Below are positions 40,372 to 49,115 of a DNA stretch of 64,000 bases, in pieces. Numbering within the stretch: the first letter of the stretch is position 1; every line of letters starts with the position of its first letter. The notes under the pieces are model-generated. The model worked only from the letters and a program-made list of their open reading frames with translations, did no database searches and was not told where the DNA came from. The stretch lies in contig CANQHA010000005.1 of assembly GCA_947623585.1 (NCBI GenBank), forward strand, positions 1 through 64,000, written 5' to 3'. Source of the stretch: an uncultured Clostridia bacterium. Lineage in GTDB: Bacteria; Bacillota; Clostridia; Oscillospirales; Ruminococcaceae. Both the position numbers and the translations under genes were made by a program.

Positions 40372-41424
40372 ATGATCGAAACCGGTGAATTTGACTTTGA
40401 AAGCCGCCTCGTTTCGCCGCAGGTGATAGCCGAGGACAGCGAGATAGATTACTCCTTGCGCCCGAAGACCCTTTCGGAATACATCGGGCAGACAAAGGTA
40501 AAGGAGAATATGGCGGTATACATCGAGGCCGCGAAAAAACGCGGAGAGCCTTTGGACCACGTTCTTCTCTACGGGCCTCCGGGTCTCGGAAAGACCACCC
40601 TTTCGGGGATAATCGCTCACGAAATGGGCGTGAACATCAGGGTGACCTCGGGCCCCGCCATTGAGAAAAAGGGCGACCTTGCTTCGCTTCTGACAAGCCT
40701 TCAGCCCGGCGACGTTTTGTTTATCGACGAGATACACCGCCTCTCTCACGCCATCGAAGAGGTGCTTTACCCCGCGCTTGAGGACCTTGCCATTGATATT
40801 ATCATCGGAAACGGACCCGCCGCGAGATCGATAAGGATAGATCTTCCGAAATTCACGCTTATCGGCGCAACGACCCGCTCGGGTCAGCTTTCCGCTCCTT
40901 TAAGGGACAGGTTCGGAATAATTCAGCGCCTCGAGCTTTATTCGACCGAGGACCTTGCCGAGATAATTACCCGCTCGGCGGTGATACTCGGCGTTGCGCT
41001 CGACCGGGACGCGGCAGTTGAAATGGCCTCGCGGAGCAGGGGAACGCCGCGTATTGCGAACAGATTTTTAAAGAGAGTCAGAGATTACGCCGACGTTATG
41101 GGCGACGGAAGGATAACAAGGGATATCGCAAAAATCGCCCTCGACAGAATGGAGGTTGACGACCTCGGCCTCGATTCTTTGGACAAGCGTATGCTTCTTA
41201 CGATAATCAAGGGCTACGGCGGAGGACCGGTCGGGCTTGAAACGCTCGCCTCGGCTATCGGCGAGGAATCGGTCACGCTGGAGGACGTTTGCGAGCCGTT
41301 TCTTATGCAGCTCGGATTTTTGGCGAGGACCCCGCGCGGGCGCTGCGCCACCGACCTTGCATATCGGCACTTCGGGCTGAAAAGATCGGGAGACGACGAC
41401 GGCGGGCAGACCTCGCTTCTGTGA
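40372..41424 (+). CDS. ruvB: Holliday junction branch migration helicase RuvB
   Basis: A 350-aa AAA+ motor. N-terminus [20 protein letters not shown], Walker [10 protein letters not shown] (residues 68-76), Walker [12 protein letters not shown], sensor [17 protein letters not shown] and a C-terminal winged helix with the ending [20 protein letters not shown]. Drives branch migration with RuvA. 14 bases after ruvA. Confidence 0.96.
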   Translation: MIETGEFDFESRLVSPQVIAEDSEIDYSLRPKTLSEYIGQTKVKENMAVYIEAAKKRGEPLDHVLLYGPPGLGKTTLSGIIAHEMGVNIRVTSGPAIEKKGDLASLLTSLQPGDVLFIDEIHRLSHAIEEVLYPALEDLAIDIIIGNGPAARSIRIDLPKFTLIGATTRSGQLSAPLRDRFGIIQRLELYSTEDLAEIITRSAVILGVALDRDAAVEMASRSRGTPRIANRFLKRVRDYADVMGDGRITRDIAKIALDRMEVDDLGLDSLDKRMLLTIIKGYGGGPVGLETLASAIGEESVTLEDVCEPFLMQLGFLARTPRGRCATDLAYRHFGLKRSGDDDGGQTSLL

Positions 41425-41453
41425 CAATTCGACATGAAAGGGACGCTTTTTAA

Positions 41454-42815
41454 ATGACAAAACTCTTTAATCCTGACGGCGCGAGCGGCAGGGCGATAAC
41501 CGAATTTTCGACCGAGACCGCCATGCTGATAGGCAGAGCGCTTGCCTCGCTTATTCAGAACCGAAGCGGCAGACCCGCGAAGATACTTGTCGGGCGGGAT
41601 ACGCGCCTTTCGGGAGAGATATTGACGGCTTCGTTTGCGGCGGGCTGCTGCTCGGCAGGGGCCGACGCGCATATCCTCGGGATAATCCCGACGCCGGCGG
41701 TGTCGTATCTCACCGAGAAATACTGCGCCGACGCGGGGGTCTCGATAACCTCCTCGCGGAACACCTTTGAATTCAACGGGATAAAGATATTTGACCGCAG
41801 AGGCTACGCCCTCTCGCGGGAGGCGATTTCGGAGATAGAGCGCCTTGTCACAAAATGCCCCGAGGAGATAAGCTGCGCCGACGGCGACGGTATCGGCGCG
41901 ATAAGCTATGAAAAAAACGCCGAGTGGGACTATGTTCGGGCGCTTATGAAAAAAACCGACGCCGACCTCAACCGGATCCGCATAGCGGTTGACTGCGCAA
42001 ACGGAGCCGCCTGCGGCACAGCCGAGAAGTTCTTTCGGGGCATAGGCGCGAGCGTTACCATTATAAACAACGAGCCCGACGGAAAAAACATAAATCTTTC
42101 CTGCGGGGTGTGCGACCTTGAACCGCTTAAAAAATGCGTCGCCGAAAACCGCTGCCACGCGGGCATAGCCCTTGACGGCGACGGCGGAAGATGCGTTATC
42201 ATCGACGAAAAGGGTCAGCCGCTCGACGGAGACCGCATTATCGCCGTTTTGGCCTATTATATGAAAGCGAATCAGACGCTTAACGCAAACACCTGCGTTG
42301 TGGCTCAGAACGCAAACCTCGGCTTTTTCCGCTGGGCAAAGGAGAACGGAATAGTCGTTGCGACCTCGCAGAGCGCGGGAAGCAGGCATATCGTCGAGAG
42401 AATGCTCGTCGGGGACTATAACCTCGGCGGAAGCCCGACGGGGCATATCGTTCTTTCGGACTGCGCAAAAACCGCCGACGGTCACATCGCCGCCGCGAAG
42501 GTGCTTGAAATAATCGCAAAAAGCGGGAGAAAAATGTCGGAGCTCGCGTCTGTTTACGAGCCTTACCCGCAGGTGGCGCTGAACGTTGAGCTTCGCCCCG
42601 AATTCGCCGGGCGTTGGCAGGAGGTGCCCGCGATAGACGAAATGGTAAAATTCTGCTCGCAAAAGCTTGAGGGCGACGGCAGGGTTTTCGTCAGAGAATC
42701 CTCGACCAGCCCGACGCTTAGGATCATCGCAGAGGGCAGAGACCGCGAAACCGTCTGGCAGTATGCGCACGCCATCGCAAAGACGGTAGCGGACAACGCG
42801 GGATATCCCGAATAA
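41454..42815 (+). CDS. GlmM-like phosphohexomutase homologue with degraded motifs
   Basis: A 453-aa protein of the alpha-D-phosphohexomutase superfamily, close to GlmM (N-terminus LFNPDGASGRAI..., GRDTRLSGE). The catalytic serine is kept (Ser101) but its motif is TSSRNT instead of ASHNP. The metal loop is DGDGGR (241-246) instead of DGDGDR, the sugar-binding GGEQSGH is GGSPTGH (325-331), and the phosphate loop RPSGTEP is RESSTSP (414-420). With four altered motifs, normal phosphoglucosamine mutase activity is doubtful. It lies after ruvB rather than in the cdaA-cdaR operon where glmM is usually found. Confidence 0.75.
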   Translation: MTKLFNPDGASGRAITEFSTETAMLIGRALASLIQNRSGRPAKILVGRDTRLSGEILTASFAAGCCSAGADAHILGIIPTPAVSYLTEKYCADAGVSITSSRNTFEFNGIKIFDRRGYALSREAISEIERLVTKCPEEISCADGDGIGAISYEKNAEWDYVRALMKKTDADLNRIRIAVDCANGAACGTAEKFFRGIGASVTIINNEPDGKNINLSCGVCDLEPLKKCVAENRCHAGIALDGDGGRCVIIDEKGQPLDGDRIIAVLAYYMKANQTLNANTCVVAQNANLGFFRWAKENGIVVATSQSAGSRHIVERMLVGDYNLGGSPTGHIVLSDCAKTADGHIAAAKVLEIIAKSGRKMSELASVYEPYPQVALNVELRPEFAGRWQEVPAIDEMVKFCSQKLEGDGRVFVRESSTSPTLRIIAEGRDRETVWQYAHAIAKTVADNAGYPE

Positions 42816-42834
42816 ATAAGGAGACATTTCAACT

Positions 42835-43722
42835 ATGAGAACGGCTTCGGATTGGACCGATTACAGGCTGATCGACGCTTCGGACGGAATGAGGCTTGAA
42901 AGCTGGGGCGGAAAGACCCTCTGCCGACCCGACCCGCAGGTGATCTGGAAAACCGAGAAGAAAAATCCCCTCTGGCAGACCTGCGACGCGGTCTATCACC
43001 GCTCGGAGAGGGGCGGAGGCGAGTGGGAGTTCAGAAAAAAGCTCCCCGAAAGCTGGAAAATAAGCTATGACGGCCTCAGCTTCATCATCAGACCGACCGG
43101 ATTTAAGCACACCGGGCTTTTTCCCGAGCAGGCGGTGAACTGGCGGCTCGCCTCGGGGCTGATACGCTCGGCGGGGCGGCCGATAAGCGTTCTGAACCTT
43201 TTTGCATATACCGGCGGGGCGACCTTGGCCTGCGCAAAAGCGGGCGCTTCGGTCTGCCACGTTGACGCTTCAAAGGGCATGGTGCAGTGGGCAAGAGACA
43301 ACGCCGCGGCTTCGGGGCTTTCGGACCGGCCGATAAGATGGATAGTAGACGACTGCGCAAAATTCGTCGAGCGCGAGATCAGGCGCGGAAGAAGCTATGA
43401 CGCGGTGATAATGGACCCTCCGAGCTATGGCAGAGGCCCCTCGGGCGAGGTCTGGAAGCTCGAGGATTCGGTCTATGACCTTTTGGAGCTGTGCGTCAGA
43501 GTGCTCGGAGAAAAGCCGCTGTTCTTCATTTTAAACAGCTATACCGCGGGGCTTTCGCCCTCGGTCATGTCATATATGCTCGGGGCGCTTTTGAAGCCGA
43601 AATTCGGCGGAGAAGTCGGCGCGGACGAGATAGGGCTTTTGGTCGAGGAGAAAAATATGTCGCTTCCCGCGGGGAGCACGGCGGTTTGGACCGACGGAAA
43701 AAGATTTTCAGAGGAGTTTTAA
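42835..43722 (+). CDS. class I SAM-dependent methyltransferase (RlmI/RlmK C-terminal type)
   Basis: A 295-aa protein with the fold of the RlmI/RlmK-like catalytic domain: GFKHTGLFPEQAVNW, VLNLFAYTGGATLACAKAGA (SAM loop), HVDASKGMVQWARDN and the catalytic MDPPSYGRG. The PUA domain of true RlmI is missing. Probably methylates RNA, most likely 23S rRNA cytosine, by analogy only. It overlaps ecfA1 by one base (TAATG). Confidence 0.85.
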   Translation: MRTASDWTDYRLIDASDGMRLESWGGKTLCRPDPQVIWKTEKKNPLWQTCDAVYHRSERGGGEWEFRKKLPESWKISYDGLSFIIRPTGFKHTGLFPEQAVNWRLASGLIRSAGRPISVLNLFAYTGGATLACAKAGASVCHVDASKGMVQWARDNAAASGLSDRPIRWIVDDCAKFVEREIRRGRSYDAVIMDPPSYGRGPSGEVWKLEDSVYDLLELCVRVLGEKPLFFILNSYTAGLSPSVMSYMLGALLKPKFGGEVGADEIGLLVEEKNMSLPAGSTAVWTDGKRFSEEF

Positions 43723-44576
43723 TGGGAAATTTCATTGAGATAAAAGACGTGACGTTCAGCTATGTCAACGATTATGACGACCCGCCGACGAAAAACACCG
43801 TTATACGCGGGGTGAGCCTTGAGATTTCAAAGGGCGAATTCGTCGCGGTGCTCGGGCATAACGGCTCGGGAAAATCGACCCTTGCAAAAATGCTCAACGC
43901 GATAAACCTGCCCGAGACGGGCGAGGTGATCGTTGACGGCATGAAGACTTCGGACGAGGCGCGGCTTTACGACATAAGAAAAACCGTCGGAATGGTGTTT
44001 CAGAACCCCGATAACCAGATCGTAGCGACGGTTGTGGAGGAAGACGTCGCCTTTGCGCTTGAAAACATCGGCGTGCCGCCCGCCGAGATACGCGAAAGGG
44101 TCGATAACGCGCTTAAAACCGTCGGAATGTACGATTACCGCGAGCACGCCCCGCACAAGCTGTCGGGCGGGCAGAAGCAGAGAATAGCCATCGCGGGAGT
44201 GCTTGCCATGCAGCCCGAATGTATAGTTATGGACGAGCCGACGGCCATGCTCGACCCGATAGGCAGACGCGAGATAATGAACACGATAAAACAGCTAAAC
44301 GCCGCCGGGGTTACCATTGTTTTGATAACTCACTATATGGACGAGGCGGCCGAGGCGGGCAGAGTGATAGTTATGGACGACGGCAGGGTGATAGCGGACG
44401 ATACCCCCAAAAAGGTGTTTTCAAAGGCGGAAATGCTTAAAGCCGTCGGGCTCGACGTTCCGAACGTGACCGAGCTTACTCACAGACTGATAGACGAGGG
44501 CTTAGACCTCCCCGACGATATTATTTCCGAGGACGAGTGCGTCGAGCGCCTCTATGAGCTTTTAAAGAAAGGCTGA
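43722..44576 (+). CDS. ecfA1: ECF transporter ATPase EcfA1
   Basis: A 284-aa ATPase of the shared energising module for vitamin/metal importers. Start at ATG 43722. Walker A GHNGSGKST (residues 45-53), Q-loop GMVFQNPDNQIVATVVEED, signature LSGGQKQRIAIAGVLA, Walker B CIVMDEPTAMLDP. The NPDNQ form identifies the EcfA1 (CbiO1) type. Followed by ecfA2, ecfT. Confidence 0.95.
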   Translation: MGNFIEIKDVTFSYVNDYDDPPTKNTVIRGVSLEISKGEFVAVLGHNGSGKSTLAKMLNAINLPETGEVIVDGMKTSDEARLYDIRKTVGMVFQNPDNQIVATVVEEDVAFALENIGVPPAEIRERVDNALKTVGMYDYREHAPHKLSGGQKQRIAIAGVLAMQPECIVMDEPTAMLDPIGRREIMNTIKQLNAAGVTIVLITHYMDEAAEAGRVIVMDDGRVIADDTPKKVFSKAEMLKAVGLDVPNVTELTHRLIDEGLDLPDDIISEDECVERLYELLKKG

Positions 44577-44581
44577 AAAAA

Positions 44582-45454
44582 TTGGGAATCATCAGAACGG
44601 AAAATCTCACCTATATTTACGGCGAGGGAACGCCATTTCGCCACGTCGCCGTCGATTGCGTGAACGTCGATATCGACGAGGGCGAGATCGTCGGGATAAT
44701 CGGGCATACCGGCTCGGGGAAATCAACGCTTATTCAGCACTTTAACGGGCTTTTGAAGCCGACCTCGGGAAAGGTGTTCATCGACGGCGAGGAGCTTTTT
44801 GCCGACAAGTCAAGGCTTAAAGAAATAAGATTCAAGGTCGGGCTGGTGTTTCAGTATCCCGAGCATCAGCTTTTTGAGGAGACCGTCTATAAGGACATAG
44901 CCTTCGGACCGAAAAACATGGGGCTTTCGGACGACGAGACCGACCGCAGAGTTAAAGAGACCGCGAAAATGGTAGGTCTCGGAGCTGAGCTTTTGGAAAA
45001 ATCTCCTTTCGAGCTTTCGGGGGGACAAAAGCGCCGAGCGGCTATCGCGGGGGTAATGGCCATGGAGCCGAAGGTGCTCATTTTGGACGAGCCTACCGCC
45101 GGCCTCGACCCGAGAGGACGGGACCGGATTCTCGGCATGATAAAGGAATATCACGCCGAAAAGGGAACGACGGTGCTTTTGGTCTCGCACTCGATGGAGG
45201 ACGTTGCGAAAACGGTCTCGAAAATTCTCGTCATGAACGATTCAAAGGTGTTTATGTACGGCGATCGCTCGTCGGTCTTCGCAAAGGCCGAGCAGCTCAC
45301 CGAAATGGGGCTTACCGTTCCGCAGGTGACAAGGGTGTTCGACAGGCTGAGAGCTATGGGAATCGGCTTTGACGACGAGGTTTTCAGCATAGATTACGCA
45401 AAAGACCTTGTTATGAGGCTTCTTAAAGAAAAAAGGGGAGAGTCGGTTGATTAA
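44582..45454 (+). CDS. ecfA2: ECF transporter ATPase EcfA2
   Basis: A 290-aa partner ATPase. TTG start at 44582, five bases after ecfA1. Walker A GHTGSGKST (residues 41-49), Q-loop GLVFQYPEHQLFEETVYKD (PEHQLFE marks EcfA2), signature LSGGQKRRAAIAGVMA, Walker B VLILDEPTAGLDPRG. The stop overlaps the start of ecfT. Confidence 0.95.
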   Translation: MGIIRTENLTYIYGEGTPFRHVAVDCVNVDIDEGEIVGIIGHTGSGKSTLIQHFNGLLKPTSGKVFIDGEELFADKSRLKEIRFKVGLVFQYPEHQLFEETVYKDIAFGPKNMGLSDDETDRRVKETAKMVGLGAELLEKSPFELSGGQKRRAAIAGVMAMEPKVLILDEPTAGLDPRGRDRILGMIKEYHAEKGTTVLLVSHSMEDVAKTVSKILVMNDSKVFMYGDRSSVFAKAEQLTEMGLTVPQVTRVFDRLRAMGIGFDDEVFSIDYAKDLVMRLLKEKRGESVD

Positions 45455-46253
45455 GGATATAACCATCGGTCAGTTCTTTCCGGGAAAATCGGTGATACAC
45501 CGGCTTGACCCGCGCATAAAACTTCTTCTGACCGTAATTTATATAGTCATGCTGTTTTCCGCAAAGACCTTCGCGGGGCTTGCGGCGGGAGTGGCGTTTT
45601 TGCTCGTCAGCTTTTTGCTTTCGGGGATACCGATAAAAATGATGCTCAAATCAATCAAGCCCATTCTCCCGATAATAATTTTCACCGGAATTTTGAACCT
45701 GTTTTTCATCTCGACCGGAGAGGTGATATTCAGTTGGAAATTCATTACCGTGACGACGGGCGGCGTCAGAACGATGGTGTTTATGGCTTCGAGAATAATT
45801 CTTCTCATCTGCGGAACATCGCTTCTGACCTATACCACCTCGCCTATAACCCTTACCGACGCTATCGAGAGAATACTTTCTCCGCTTAAAATAATAAAAT
45901 TCCCCGCGCATGAGATCGCTATGATGATGACTATCGCGCTGAGGTTCATTCCGACGCTTATCGAGGAGACCGACAAGATAATGTCGGCCCAAAAGGCGAG
46001 GGGAGCCGACATGGAGACGGGAAGCCTCATTAAACGCGCGAAGGCGCTGATACCGATTCTGATACCGCTGTTCGTTTCGGCTTTTCGCCGGGCAGAGGAG
46101 CTTGCGCTTGCGATGGAGTGCCGCTGCTATCGCGGAGGAGAGGGCAGGACCCGCCTTAAACAGCTTAAAACCGCGCCGAGGGATTATGTCGCTGTTGTTT
46201 TGGCGCTGGCTTTTCTTGCGGCGGTAATTTTTCTGAACAGGGTTTGGATATGA
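45447..46253 (+). CDS. ecfT: ECF transporter transmembrane protein EcfT
   Basis: A 268-aa membrane protein with about six helices. TTG start at 45447, ribosome binding site GGGGAG. The N-terminal QFFPGKSVIHRLDPRIKLLL and the cytoplasmic coupling motifs with Ala-Arg-Gly (AQKARGADME) and RRAEELALAMECRCYRGG are family-typical and contact the two ATPases. It serves several substrate-specific S components; one candidate S component is at 55674 in the same window. Confidence 0.94.
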   Translation: MIKDITIGQFFPGKSVIHRLDPRIKLLLTVIYIVMLFSAKTFAGLAAGVAFLLVSFLLSGIPIKMMLKSIKPILPIIIFTGILNLFFISTGEVIFSWKFITVTTGGVRTMVFMASRIILLICGTSLLTYTTSPITLTDAIERILSPLKIIKFPAHEIAMMMTIALRFIPTLIEETDKIMSAQKARGADMETGSLIKRAKALIPILIPLFVSAFRRAEELALAMECRCYRGGEGRTRLKQLKTAPRDYVAVVLALAFLAAVIFLNRVWI

Positions 46254-46987
46254 GAAATTTCAGGCTTAAAATCGCTTTTCTCGGCACCGCTTATCACGGC
46301 TTTCAGCGGCAGGAGGGCGGGCTCAAAACCGTTCAGGGAGAGATCGAGCGGGCGATATTCAAACTTATCGGCGAGAAGGCCGCGATAAACGGCTGCTCGC
46401 GGACCGACGCGGGGGTTCATGCTAACGAATTTGTCATAAACGTGTTTTTGGCGGGAACGATAGACTGCCGAGGGCTTCAATACGGGCTTAACGGCGTGCT
46501 GCCGCCCGATATTTCGGTGCTCGAGGTCCAAGAAGCGCCCGAGAGCTTTCACGCAAGGTTTGACTGCAAGGGCAAGGAGTATGTCTATCTTATCCACAAC
46601 TCCGAGATAAAATCTCCCTTTTACGCCGACAGAATGTATCGAAGCTGGTATCCGATAGACGAAAAAAAGCTCGGCAGAGCTTGCAAGGATTTTATCGGAA
46701 AGCACGATTTCAAGGCGTTTTGCGCGGCCTCGTGCGAGAAAGAGGATACCGTTCGCGAGATATTCGATTATGACGTTTCGCGAATAGGAGACGTTGTGAA
46801 ATTCAGGGTCAGCGGCGACGGATTTTTATACAACATGGTGAGAATAACGGTCGGAACGCTCCTCTTTATAAACGACGGAAAGCTCGCCGAGGATTCCGTT
46901 CCGAAAATAATCGCTTCAAGGGACCGCACTCTTGCCGGAAAGACCGTTCCGCCGCAGGGGCTTTATCTGAACAGGGTGTTCTATTGA
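46250..46987 (+). CDS. truA: tRNA pseudouridine synthase A
   Basis: A 245-aa enzyme that makes pseudouridine at positions 38-40 of tRNA anticodon arms. Start at ATG 46250 overlapping the ecfT stop (ATGA). The catalytic Asp53 is in GCSRTDAGVHA, followed by DISVLEVQEAPESFHARFDC and the C-terminal FLYNMVRITVGTLL. The ecfA1-ecfA2-ecfT-truA order is the standard Firmicutes arrangement. Confidence 0.95.
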   Translation: MRNFRLKIAFLGTAYHGFQRQEGGLKTVQGEIERAIFKLIGEKAAINGCSRTDAGVHANEFVINVFLAGTIDCRGLQYGLNGVLPPDISVLEVQEAPESFHARFDCKGKEYVYLIHNSEIKSPFYADRMYRSWYPIDEKKLGRACKDFIGKHDFKAFCAASCEKEDTVREIFDYDVSRIGDVVKFRVSGDGFLYNMVRITVGTLLFINDGKLAEDSVPKIIASRDRTLAGKTVPPQGLYLNRVFY

Positions 46988-47005
46988 CTTTTTGGAGGTG
47001 AAAAA

Positions 47006-48184
47006 ATGCCGTCGGTGAATTCGTTTGAGACGGATATGCGCAAGCTGCGCCGAAAGCGCCGCACAAAGCGATATATCAAGAATCTGGCGTTTGTCTTCGC
47101 GGTGCTCATCGTCGCGGGGCTGATATATATAACAAAGGACGCGTGGCTCGATTACTTCGACGGGATCCTCGCAAAGGCTCAGACCGGCGCGGCGGTTCAG
47201 AACGACGGCGAGCTCGCCGGGGGAAACTATCCTATCGACATCTCGAAAAAGACCAACACCTCTATCGGGAAAATTCAGAAATTCTGGACGCTTTTTGCCG
47301 ACACCGCGTTTTATGTCTACGATTCGTCGGGAGATATCGTTTATTCCGAGCAGGCGTCGTATTCAAATCCTATCGTCGAGCAGTCGGAGCGCCGAACGCT
47401 CGTTTACGATCAGGGCGGATATAACTTCACGGTCTTGGGACCGAGAAAGCAGATATATTCAAAGCGCCTTAGCGATCAGATACTTTTAGGCTCGGTCGGG
47501 GCCGACGGCAGCGTTGCGATAGTCACTCAGAACGACAAATACGACTCGTATCTTACGATCTATGACAAAAACGGCTCGGAGATATATCACTGGGCCGACG
47601 GCACGATGATAATGGCGGCGGCTATCGACCAAAACGGCAAGGGCTGCATTCTTGCGAGCGTCTATGCGAGGGGCGGAGATTATAAAACCGTTCTTACGCG
47701 CCTTAACTTCGACGAGACCGAGGTCGAATTGCAGACCGCGCCGGTCGAAACGCTCGCCTTCGAGGTTGCATATTGCAGCGGGGGAATGTGGCTCATCGGA
47801 GACGACAGGCTCGTAAGATTCAATTCTGACGGCGGCGTTGAGCAGACCTTTGAATATAACTATCAGCTCAGCAGCTTCAGCCTGAGCGAAAAGCTGGCGG
47901 CGCTGGCGTTTAAAGGCGCGGGCGGAAACGGCGAGATAGCGGTCATTCAGGCCGAAAGCCAAGGTACATACGTCGCCGCGGCGGCCTATGAGATCGCCGA
48001 CGTTTACGCCTCGGACAGCAGAGTGTATATTTTGGAGAGCTCGAAGATTGACGCGCTCGACAGCGGCGGAAACCTTGTCGCGACCGCCCCGCTCGACACC
48101 GTTTATCGTGAATTCTCTGTTTTGGGAGACGAAATTTTTCTCCTCGGATATCATACCGTCGAGAAAATAGAGTTTTCGGTTTAA
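47006..48184 (+). CDS. DUF5711 family membrane-anchored protein
   Basis: A 392-aa protein: a basic N-terminus (KLRRKRRTKRYIK), one membrane helix at about residues 25-47 and an extracytoplasmic part rich in short beta repeats (segments such as FYVYDSSGDIVYSEQ and YLTIYDKNGSEIYHW), suggesting a beta-propeller. This matches the clostridial DUF5711 proteins. The function is unknown. Next to cvpA and the ClpE-like gene, a recurring neighbourhood for this family. Confidence 0.75.
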   Translation: MPSVNSFETDMRKLRRKRRTKRYIKNLAFVFAVLIVAGLIYITKDAWLDYFDGILAKAQTGAAVQNDGELAGGNYPIDISKKTNTSIGKIQKFWTLFADTAFYVYDSSGDIVYSEQASYSNPIVEQSERRTLVYDQGGYNFTVLGPRKQIYSKRLSDQILLGSVGADGSVAIVTQNDKYDSYLTIYDKNGSEIYHWADGTMIMAAAIDQNGKGCILASVYARGGDYKTVLTRLNFDETEVELQTAPVETLAFEVAYCSGGMWLIGDDRLVRFNSDGGVEQTFEYNYQLSSFSLSEKLAALAFKGAGGNGEIAVIQAESQGTYVAAAAYEIADVYASDSRVYILESSKIDALDSGGNLVATAPLDTVYREFSVLGDEIFLLGYHTVEKIEFSV

Positions 48185-48199
48185 GAAAGGAAGGCAATT

Positions 48200-49102
48200 A
48201 TGGCATCGAATCTTTATTGGTTTTATGACGTTCTGATAATCGGCATAGCGCTTATTTTTCTCTATGTCGGCGCAAAAAGAGGTCTGATGAGAAGCGTTGT
48301 GCTCGTGATACTCACCGCGGCTTCCATCGCTTTAAGCTGGCTTTGCTGCACCGTTCTTTCGCCGGTGATCTATGATAACGTTCTCAAACGGCCGATAATG
48401 AACGCTTTAAGCGACGCTTCTTCAAAAACAAGCCCCTTGAACGTCGTTTCACAGGCGGTGAGCGACGGGGGCTACGGGGTCGAGATATCGGCTCCCGAGG
48501 TCGAGGGGATAATCTCGCGCTCCGGCAATTTCTTCGAGAACATCGCGGGAGAGATCGTCAGCAACGGCGCAAGCGAAAGCTCGGAGGCCATTGAGAGCGG
48601 AATGGAGAGCTCGGTCACCGACGGAATGTTAAGAGCGCTCGTCGGCGACGTTGTCGCTCCCGAAACGCTTCAGGAGATTCTCGAATCGGTAAGAGGCGCG
48701 GAAAACAATCTGCGCTCGGCGGTGAACGTTTTCCTTGAGGGCGACCGCCAAAAGACTGCGGACGCCGTCGAAAGCTCGGTCGTCGCGCCGACGGTCAAGC
48801 TGGTGCTCAAAGGGCTTATCTGGATATCAGCGATGTTCATTTTAATGCTCGTCTCCAGAGCGGTATCGGGAGCCTTTGAAAAGCTGAATAAAATTCCGGT
48901 GATAGGTCCGGTGAATTCGCTTTTGGGCGCGGCTTTGGGGCTTGCCGAGGGCGTTGTGGTGATATACCTTATCGCCCAGACGGTCAGATTTATCTGCTAT
49001 TTCACATCAAATTCTCTGATGTTTTTGAATACCGAAACGGTGCTGAACACATATATATTTAAGTATTTGTTCTTCTTTGACATCATGACGCTTATCGGAT
49101 AA
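48200..49102 (+). CDS. CvpA family membrane protein
   Basis: A 300-aa protein with four likely helices: two near the N-terminus (DVLIIGIALIFLYVGAKRG...), and two in the last 100 residues (SAMFILMLVSRAVSGAFEKLNKIP, split here). The middle (about 75-190) is hydrophilic. N-terminal YDVLIIGIALIFLYVGAKRG and the later GAALGLAEGVVV match CvpA (colicin V production) proteins, involved in envelope stress or secretion. Substrate unknown. Confidence 0.8.
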   Translation: MASNLYWFYDVLIIGIALIFLYVGAKRGLMRSVVLVILTAASIALSWLCCTVLSPVIYDNVLKRPIMNALSDASSKTSPLNVVSQAVSDGGYGVEISAPEVEGIISRSGNFFENIAGEIVSNGASESSEAIESGMESSVTDGMLRALVGDVVAPETLQEILESVRGAENNLRSAVNVFLEGDRQKTADAVESSVVAPTVKLVLKGLIWISAMFILMLVSRAVSGAFEKLNKIPVIGPVNSLLGAALGLAEGVVVIYLIAQTVRFICYFTSNSLMFLNTETVLNTYIFKYLFFFDIMTLIG

Positions 49103-49115
49103 AAAGGGAGGCAGA

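Noticed and set aside
41214-42827. 537-codon minus-strand frame opposite ruvB/glmM-like genes
   Set aside because: Low-complexity antisense frame without start signals; the plus-strand genes are well supported.
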